A stretch of 64,000 nt of DNA, from assembly GCA_020634035.1 (NCBI GenBank), contig JACKCM010000004.1, positions 744,001-808,000 on the forward strand. Reading direction: 5' to 3'. The translations under genes were made by a program, and so were the position numbers. The stretch is from Candidatus Obscuribacterales bacterium (GTDB lineage: Bacteria; Cyanobacteriota; Vampirovibrionia; Obscuribacterales; Obscuribacteraceae). Positions 59,221-64,000 of the stretch are shown here, piece by piece. The notes under the pieces are model-generated. The model had not been told where the DNA came from. It did not search any database and saw only the letters and a program-made list of their open reading frames with translations. Numbering within the stretch: position 1 is the first letter of the stretch; each line of letters opens with the position of its first letter.

Positions 59221-59250
59221 CGGAGTAGTAGCATAATTATCGATTTTTTC

Positions 59251-59256
59251 TATAAT
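59251..59256 (+). promoter_or_regulatory. Candidate -10 box (TATAAT) for the DUF900 gene
   Basis: A perfect TATAAT lies 28 bases before the ATG at 59285, with GAGG in between. The bases after it (TCCTTTGGTTCAG) resemble those after the TATAAT at 21399. No good -35 is seen. Confidence 0.4.
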
Positions 59257-59284
59257 TCCTTTGGTTCAGACTAGAGGATTTAGC

Positions 59285-60427
59285 ATGACTGCCTACAAGC
59301 ACTTTCTTGTGACTAATCGATTGGCTGAGGATGGTGTGATTGTCGATGCTGATCGGCAATTCTCAAAAAAGGATGAGCTCAATTTCGGAGAGATAGAATT
59401 CTCTGATCAAGGAAACATCACCGAGCTTTACCCTGTTGAAGGCGACAGCGTTGATTACCGTGATTGTCTGACCAAAGCAAAAGAAGAATTGAAGGGCAGC
59501 GCCAGGCTCTTTCGAGAGTTGTATGAGGCAGTTGAGTCATCAGATAAAGAGATCCTTTTGGTGATTCACGGCTACTACCATACTTATAAACGACTCCAGA
59601 AGACGGCTAGCTTGATTCACAGAGCTCACGTTATGCCAGAAGGTTCCAATATAGGGCATCTGCTTCTTTTCTCCTGGCCTGCCGGTGACCAACTTGATGA
59701 ATACGAGAAAGATCAAACTTCAGCAAAGTGTTCCGGTAGGCACTTCGGCAAGTTCATATCAGAGTGGGCAAGCTTTTTGAACGAAGCATTCGGCGATGAT
59801 GATTCTGATAGGGCTGAAACCTTTGCAGCTAAAATGAACATGGTCGTTGCTTCAATGGGAAATCAACTTCTTGAGAGCTTCGCCAGCCAATACGAGTATA
59901 ATCCGAATTTCAAAGAGAAGCTCTTTAAGGATGTAATTCTTACCGCAGCTGATATCGATAGGGACGCCTTCGATGCAGATAGACCATTGTCCGGATTGCT
60001 GGATATTGCAGATCAAGTACTGTGCCACTTTAATTATGCGGACAATCTGTTGCTATTATCCGAGACTATCGGCGGGAATAGTCCTCGTCTTGGTAAATGG
60101 GGACCGACAAGAGTCAAGGAAGGATTAGATAATCTTACTTTCCTTGATGTTGCCGCCACTGTATTGAAGGGATTCGTGGATCCTGAGTTAGTCTTTAGCA
60201 AGGATACGCCTGGATATCCGATAGACCATGCCTATTTCACCAGATTGAAAAGAGTCGCCGAAGACTCACAACAGGTTTTCCATCACATAGATAAAGCTGA
60301 TACTACCGGCCGAGTTAAACTCGGTAAGGATAAATACTATCTTTGTATTGGCAGGGACTGCCTGAAAATAAAGAGTGATCTGGATATTGCGCTGGAGAAC
60401 TTCTGCGTCGAAAGAAGCATGGGCTAA
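59285..60427 (+). CDS. DUF900-type alpha/beta hydrolase
   Basis: The ATG at 59285 (MTAYKHFLVT) follows GAGG by eight bases; the frame is longer but not supported upstream. The 380-residue product has the DUF900 alpha/beta hydrolase layout: KEILLVIHGYYHTYKRLQKT at the start of the core, LLLFSWPAGDQLDEYEKDQ, the nucleophile elbow VVASMGNQLLESFASQY with Ser in A-S-M-G-N, and DVILTAADIDRDAFDADRPL with the likely catalytic Asp. The C-terminal 90 residues are less conserved. It is cytoplasmic, no signal peptide. It may hydrolyse an ester; the substrate is unknown. It stands directly before the IS element. Confidence 0.82.
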   Translation: MTAYKHFLVTNRLAEDGVIVDADRQFSKKDELNFGEIEFSDQGNITELYPVEGDSVDYRDCLTKAKEELKGSARLFRELYEAVESSDKEILLVIHGYYHTYKRLQKTASLIHRAHVMPEGSNIGHLLLFSWPAGDQLDEYEKDQTSAKCSGRHFGKFISEWASFLNEAFGDDDSDRAETFAAKMNMVVASMGNQLLESFASQYEYNPNFKEKLFKDVILTAADIDRDAFDADRPLSGLLDIADQVLCHFNYADNLLLLSETIGGNSPRLGKWGPTRVKEGLDNLTFLDVAATVLKGFVDPELVFSKDTPGYPIDHAYFTRLKRVAEDSQQVFHHIDKADTTGRVKLGKDKYYLCIGRDCLKIKSDLDIALENFCVERSMG

Positions 60428-60486
60428 TTTTGTCTGATTTGCAAGGCCCTGATTTGTAGAGACTGTGATTATGTAATCTCCGTGCT

Positions 60487-60519
60487 GTTTAACTGTCCTA
60501 GCTAAGACTTGATCTGACA
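60487..60519. repeat. Left terminal inverted repeat of the IS element
   Basis: This 33-bp end starts GTTTAACTGTCC and matches the reverse complement of the right end (61633-61665) at most positions; shared parts are AACTGTCCT, CTAA, ACTTGA and CTGACA. It lies 60 bases after the hydrolase stop. Confidence 0.85.
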
Positions 60520-60558
60520 CCCGGTATACTCCTATTGGATGTTTTTGGAGGTGTCAAA

Positions 60559-61623
60559 ATGACAAATAACGAGCGCATAATCAAGCCAAAGCTAGGACTA
60601 CTTAATTTAGCAAAAGTTCTAGGAAATGTCTCTGAAGCCTGTAAGGTGATGGGCTATTCAAGAGATAGTTTTTACCGATTCAGGGAGCTCTATGAAACTG
60701 GTGGTGAAGAAGCACTCAAAGATCTGAGCAAGAGAAAGCCCTGTATAAAAAATCGGGTCGCCCCGGAGGTCGAGGAGGCCGTGTTGACGTTCGCGTACGA
60801 GCAACCTGCCTACGGGCAGGTGCGAGTCGCGAATGAGCTTGCTAAAGAAGGGATTCTGATATCAGCTGCCGGCGTCCGCTGCGTCTGGCTAAGACATGAC
60901 CTGGAAACGAAGAAGAAGCGACTCAAAGCCTTAGAGGCAAAAGTCGCCCAGGACGGTCTGGTGCTTACTGAAGATCAAGTTCAAGCGCTGGAGAAGGCCA
61001 AACTTGAAAAACAAGCTCACGGAGAAATTGAGACGCACCACCCAGGCTATCTCGGTTCTCAGGATACCTATTATGTTGGACACATCAAAGGAGTAGGTCG
61101 CATCTATCAGCAGACCTTCATCGACACTTACTCTAAGGTAGCGATCCTGAAACTCTACACGAGTAAGACTGCCTTGACTGCTGCTGATACTCTCAATGAC
61201 CGAGTTATCCCATGGTTCGACGAAAGAGGAATTCGGCTACTCCGAATTCTCACAGACCGTGGTACCGAATACTGTGGCAATCGAGAGAAGCACGAATACC
61301 AGCTTTATCTGGATATCGAAGACATCGACCACACAAGAACTAAAGCTAAAAGTCCACAGACAAATGGCATCTGTGAGCGGTTTCACCAAACCGTTCAAGA
61401 TGAGTTCTATGCCGTGGCGTTTAGAAAAAAGATCTACAAAAGTCTAGAAGAACTGCAACAAGACCTCGATTTGTGGGTAGAACACTACAACAAGGAGCGG
61501 ACGCATTCAGGCAAATACTGCTTCGGTAAAACACCTATGCAGACGTTTCTAGATACGCTTCATCTGGCACGAGAGAAATCTCTGGACAACCTTTCCACTT
61601 CTCTCTTTGAAGGTGTCGCCTGA
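60559..61623 (+). CDS. IS481-family DDE transposase
   Basis: The ATG at 60559 (MTNNERIIKP) has GGAGG eight bases upstream. The 354-residue product has an N-terminal helix-turn-helix (NVSEACKVMGYSRDSFYRFR) with a second (PAYGQVRVANELAKEGILIS), then an rve integrase core with DDE residues: Asp in QQTFIDTYSKVAILKLYT, Asp in LLRILTDRGTEYCGNRE and Glu in NGICERFHQTVQDEFYAVAF. It ends RTHSGKYCFGKTPMQTFL, typical of IS481 (and related IS3) transposases. No programmed frameshift is needed. The element is probably active or recently so, because the frame is intact. Confidence 0.94.
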   Translation: MTNNERIIKPKLGLLNLAKVLGNVSEACKVMGYSRDSFYRFRELYETGGEEALKDLSKRKPCIKNRVAPEVEEAVLTFAYEQPAYGQVRVANELAKEGILISAAGVRCVWLRHDLETKKKRLKALEAKVAQDGLVLTEDQVQALEKAKLEKQAHGEIETHHPGYLGSQDTYYVGHIKGVGRIYQQTFIDTYSKVAILKLYTSKTALTAADTLNDRVIPWFDERGIRLLRILTDRGTEYCGNREKHEYQLYLDIEDIDHTRTKAKSPQTNGICERFHQTVQDEFYAVAFRKKIYKSLEELQQDLDLWVEHYNKERTHSGKYCFGKTPMQTFLDTLHLAREKSLDNLSTSLFEGVA

Positions 61624-61632
61624 AGTCGTGAC

Positions 61633-61665
61633 TGTCAGGTCAAGTATTAGTCAGGACAGTTTAAC
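61633..61665. repeat. Right terminal inverted repeat of the IS element
   Basis: This end reads inward from GTTAAACTGTCC on the minus strand and pairs with 60487-60519. It follows the transposase stop by ten bases. Confidence 0.85.
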
Positions 61666-61930
61666 CGCAGGCAGTAGGTAAAAGGTGGGCATGACTTGAT
61701 CACGTGATTGTTTATTTCGAACTAGTTAATTTGTTGCTTCCACATAGCCCTCATGGGTGAACTGACAACATAGATTTGCTTCATGCAGCTGGCAGAATTT
61801 TTGGATTCATTTGTCTTCAAGCTTTCAGCGCGGTGATTAAGTCCTCAAATTGTGGTGCAGCAAATTCGATGGTAAGCATATTCTATGATCTATAATCTCG
61901 CCTTCATATTTCCAATCGGAGGAGATTATT
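61666..61930. other. Intergenic gap after the IS element
   Basis: No gene is visible. A TATAAT-like CTATAATC at about 61890 could be the promoter of the next gene. The bases are AT-rich compared with the core part of the window. Confidence 0.5.
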
Positions 61931-62437
61931 ATGCTTATCGATCCAAAGGCTGACATTAAAGACATCCTCAAATCTCTTGAGGCGCAATTAGAGGTTTTAA
62001 AAAAGGCAAGACCGCAGAAGAAGCATATCAAGGCACTCATAATTGCCTTGGAAGATAAAAGAGTACAAGAAAAGATCAGCAGTAAGCTGAAAGCTGGATT
62101 TATCTATGGAGGTATAGGCTTTTACGAGCCAGATTTTGATGCCTCGGAATACGCGCACGTTATTTTTCACTTTTCGTGCCCACCTGACAAAATTTGTATC
62201 TTTAATCCGTCTTTCATGGTGAATGTTGACTTCGTAAACGGTTATGTGCTGGAAGATCCCAATGGTGTAATCGATCCGTTCTTTCCCATTTATGGTCCGA
62301 CATCAAAGGCTCCGTTCTCATCTGAGCGATTGCTAGGAAGTGATACTTTCCCCTGGCGTAATGGAAATCAGAAGCCTAGATTGGAAGAAGTATTTAGTGA
62401 TGGCTGGTTCCCATGGAGTCACAGTCTGATTGTGTAG
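61931..62437 (+). CDS. Hypothetical soluble protein
   Basis: An ATG with GGAGGAG seven bases upstream and a strong terminator after the stop make this a well-bounded gene. The 168-residue product has no signal peptide. It starts with a helix of mixed charge (ADIKDILKSLEAQLEVLKKA), then a beta-rich, aromatic segment (YGGIGFYEPDFDASEYAHVI; FPIYGPTSKAPFSSERLLGS) and WFPWSHSLIV. No family is recognised. Its ribosome site and terminator point to solo expression. It lies between the IS element and a leaderless wall-active gene, in the accessory part of the window. Confidence 0.68.
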   Translation: MLIDPKADIKDILKSLEAQLEVLKKARPQKKHIKALIIALEDKRVQEKISSKLKAGFIYGGIGFYEPDFDASEYAHVIFHFSCPPDKICIFNPSFMVNVDFVNGYVLEDPNGVIDPFFPIYGPTSKAPFSSERLLGSDTFPWRNGNQKPRLEEVFSDGWFPWSHSLIV

Positions 62438-62456
62438 AGTTAAGCATCTGCGCGCT

Positions 62457-62488
62457 AAAAGAGCCCCCGATATGAGGGGGCTCTTTTC
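62457..62488 (+). terminator. Strong intrinsic terminator
   Basis: GAGCCCCC and GGGGGCTC form a perfect eight-base GC-rich stem around GATATGA, followed by TTTT, with AAAA before it. It ends the gene at 61931-62437 and is roughly bidirectional because the A-run gives a T-run on the other strand. It would also insulate the convergent gene at 62559. Confidence 0.93.
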
Positions 62489-62558
62489 TGATTTGTTTCG
62501 TTTTGAAGCCTCGAAAGGGGGGGGCTTCGTGAATCTATGTTTGACTGGTAATAATCGG

Positions 62559-63035
62559 TCAATTGATATCCGGGTACTCCACAATAAGAGAAATGATAGA
62601 AAAGCCCTCTTTCTTATAGCCTTTCATAAATTGCTTAAATGCTTTCCATTCACTCTTGTCTGTTAAAACTATACAGCCAGCCGATCCAGGCTTTGTACTT
62701 CCATTTGCATCGTAGTGTATACCGAATTCTGAACGCTTGATTCCACGGATCTTCATAGGGTCAGGTGTAATGTGATAGAAGTCGCCAGCAATGCCTTCAT
62801 CATCGCTTTTGGTTGGACTGGTCGTTACGTGAAAGCTGTGTACACCTATTTCTTTGCATGAGGGAATGGAACCTTTCCCTTTCCTATTTAGATGATCTAA
62901 TGTCTGAAATCTTCTTTGTCCCGATGTCGCATTGTATTTCTCGATTTCATCTCCATTACCAGCTCTAGCGTACAGATATCCGCTTATAAGGCTGTCTGAA
63001 GATTTTAGAGTCATTTTGAAGACTAGATATGCCAT
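62559..63035 (-). CDS. L,D-transpeptidase-like (YkuD/Tlde1-type) protein without signal peptide
   Basis: The ATG at 63035 (MAYLVFKMTL) has GGAG nine bases before it; the 17 residues of the longer frame are not used. The 158-residue product ends with FGIHYDANGSTKPGSAGCIV, in which His107 and Cys121 fit the H-x(n)-S-x-G-C motif of YkuD-type L,D-transpeptidases. The compact size and absence of a signal peptide recall the Tlde1/DUF2778 group, known as T6SS effectors in some Gram-negatives. It would cut or crosslink peptidoglycan. Delivery is not shown: no secretion genes lie nearby. It is convergent with the gene at 61931. Confidence 0.7.
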   Translation of the reverse strand: MAYLVFKMTLKSSDSLISGYLYARAGNGDEIEKYNATSGQRRFQTLDHLNRKGKGSIPSCKEIGVHSFHVTTSPTKSDDEGIAGDFYHITPDPMKIRGIKRSEFGIHYDANGSTKPGSAGCIVLTDKSEWKAFKQFMKGYKKEGFSIISLIVEYPDIN

Positions 63036-63407
63036 AGTTGAATGCTCCGAACTCTGCGGTATTATAAATGGTGCCAAAAGTTTCAATTAGCAATCTGTAG
63101 AAGCAGCATTTTACTACAGCTATCCTGGCGTTTATGTAGACTGTAGATGACTCGATTCTGTGCTTAGTCCCGCTTGGGTATTAGTACCTGTATGTTCTTG
63201 AGCGTTAACAGATCAGCATAGGATCTCGTAGTCGGTTGTAATATCACCCAGTTGGGTGCTTTTTCGGAATTAATGCCATTTTTGCGAGAGCGCTATTCAA
63301 TGTCTGTGTGAGGTTTTACCGCGGTCATTGAAGTACCTGAGTTTTTAAATTTTGGCAGCCAGCGCTTGTATAATTTCGGAGTTCTGTTTTGGGAAGAGTT
63401 GAATCTA
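63036..63407. other. Intergenic control region with divergent promoters
   Basis: No gene is visible in these 372 bases. TATAAT at 63369-63374 lies 34 bases before the plus-strand ATG at 63408 and is a credible -10 box. Nothing resembling a tRNA or a hairpin stands out. Confidence 0.5.
63369..63374 (+). promoter_or_regulatory. Candidate -10 box (TATAAT) for the lectin-like gene
   Basis: A perfect TATAAT with TTG just before it, 34 bases from the ATG. The bases after it (TTCGGAGTTCTG) resemble those following the TATAAT at 21399. A matching -35 is not obvious. Confidence 0.45.
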
Positions 63408-64000
63408 ATGAGAACCACTTCTATTGCTTTGGTTTTAAGTTCGATTGCATACGCACTATCTATTCAATGTTCTGTTTCACAAGCTAACGCTCAATATGGA
63501 ATGCAACAAAAGAAAGTTGTTGTGAGAGAGTTGACTATAGCAACAGATGAAATACTAAATCCTCGGTATATCTATAGGCTAGAAGTTAATCCGAACGAAG
63601 AATTCTCATTGCTCGTTGAACAACCTTTTTACAAAGGTGGATGGTCGGTAGGTTCAAGAGCCGGTCAGAATCACTCTCCACTGACGGGGCCAGCTGGATT
63701 AGACCCTGAAGATTCGAAGAGCTATTTGGTTCACTCAATCAACCCAGCATTTCCTATCTCTGCGCTATTAGTCTCAGTGCAGAAGAAAGATGCACTACCA
63801 CTGGGCAAAATTGCACCAAACAGGATAGTTGAGGCGTTCTCTGAAAACACTTTCGTTCTAGCATCTCAAAAGAAGTTTACTGTAGACGAAGGTACAGAGT
63901 ACGTTTATATATCTATAAACGACTATTCCCTCCAGGTACCATATTACGCAGATAACTTTGGCTCTCTCAGATACTCATTGGTTCGGAAGGAGAAAAAGAA
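63408..64000 (+). CDS. Exported LecA-like lectin (3' end outside window)
   Basis: An ATG at 63408 opens a frame that runs off the window, at least 197 residues. GAAGAG precedes the ATG. The signal peptide (TSIALVLSSIAYALSIQCSV, then SQANAQ) is cleaved near residue 29. The mature part resembles a PA-IL/LecA-type beta-sandwich: PAFPISALLVSVQKKDALPL, ENTFVLASQKKFTVDEGTEY, then VYISINDYSLQVPYYADNFG with the N-D and D-N-x-G calcium/sugar-type residues. LecA binds galactose; this family call is motif-based and moderate. It is presumably secreted and may recognise a surface sugar. Confidence 0.5.
   Translation, partial: MRTTSIALVLSSIAYALSIQCSVSQANAQYGMQQKKVVVRELTIATDEILNPRYIYRLEVNPNEEFSLLVEQPFYKGGWSVGSRAGQNHSPLTGPAGLDPEDSKSYLVHSINPAFPISALLVSVQKKDALPLGKIAPNRIVEAFSENTFVLASQKKFTVDEGTEYVYISINDYSLQVPYYADNFGSLRYSLVRKEKK

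Larger units (their letters stand above)
60487..61665 (+). mobile_element. IS481-type insertion sequence, apparently intact
   Basis: An element of about 1.18 kb with 33-bp imperfect inverted ends and one intact transposase gene. The outermost bases may extend three or so beyond my limits (TGC on both sides). I could not identify a target-site duplication. No gene is interrupted: the hydrolase ends 59 bases before the left end. Confidence 0.88.

Noticed and set aside
1..64000. tRNA, rRNA, CRISPR arrays or a replication origin
   Set aside because: No cloverleaf-type segment with a TTCRA arm, no regularly spaced direct repeats of CRISPR size, and no DnaA-box cluster were seen while reading the window. 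A tRNAscan or Infernal run would settle this.

Overview
The window looks like a chromosomal segment of a Gram-negative-type bacterium, most plausibly an uncultured non-photosynthetic relative of Cyanobacteria (Candidatus Obscuribacterales / Vampirovibrionia). This placement is an inference from gene style: Ser/Thr kinases fused to leucine-rich repeats, many TPR proteins, exported orphan proteins, frequent GTG/TTG starts behind clear GGAGG-type Shine-Dalgarno sites, and moderate GC. There is no rRNA or universal marker gene to prove it. I see no tRNA, rRNA or CRISPR array.

Layout. 1-5.3 kb: the tail of a collagen-like protein, an overlapping minus-strand trio with an HTTM membrane protein, a leaderless hypothetical protein, and a membrane Ser/Thr kinase with LRRs. 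5.3-15.7 kb: an LRR membrane protein, a TPR lipoprotein, a lysozyme-like protein, a small XRE regulator, and a 1696-residue protein with annexin-like repeats and a PD-(D/E)XK-like nuclease core. 15.8-21.8 kb: a TPR protein, then a small island of DUF1348 protein, TetR regulator, DsrE-like protein and FMN-binding split-barrel protein, with two matching TetR palindromes. 21.9-30 kb: leaderless proteins including a CHAP/NlpC-like hydrolase, then a compact operon of OmpR-type regulator, zinc-ribbon Ser/Thr kinase with LRR/TPR, and PAS histidine kinase.

30-38.2 kb: a six-gene overlapping minus-strand lipid-modification operon (desaturase, FAD amine-oxidase-like protein, DUF1365, cyclopropane synthase, DUF1295, second CFA-like methyltransferase), a renalase-like oxidoreductase whose promoter shares a direct-repeat motif with the operon, and a GNAT acetyltransferase behind twin palindromes. 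38.3-47.5 kb: a phage-tail-lysozyme-like protein whose 3' end is duplicated 1 kb away, a GH76-like protein, a TPR-orthocaspase, and an alpha/beta hydrolase whose nucleophile serine is alanine. 47.5-55 kb: a phospholipase-C-like exported protein, an exported protein with a duplicated domain, more TPR and hypothetical proteins. 55-64 kb is accessory in character: a decayed paralogue with a conserved upstream block, a DUF900 hydrolase, an intact IS481-type element, an L,D-transpeptidase-like protein and a partial LecA-like lectin.

Themes. Signalling joins His-Asp and Ser/Thr phosphorylation in one operon. At least four cell-wall-targeting enzymes lack recognisable signal peptides, which suggests a dedicated export route or cytoplasmic storage. 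Several genes carry in-frame 9-bp tandem repeats that could change length without breaking the frame.
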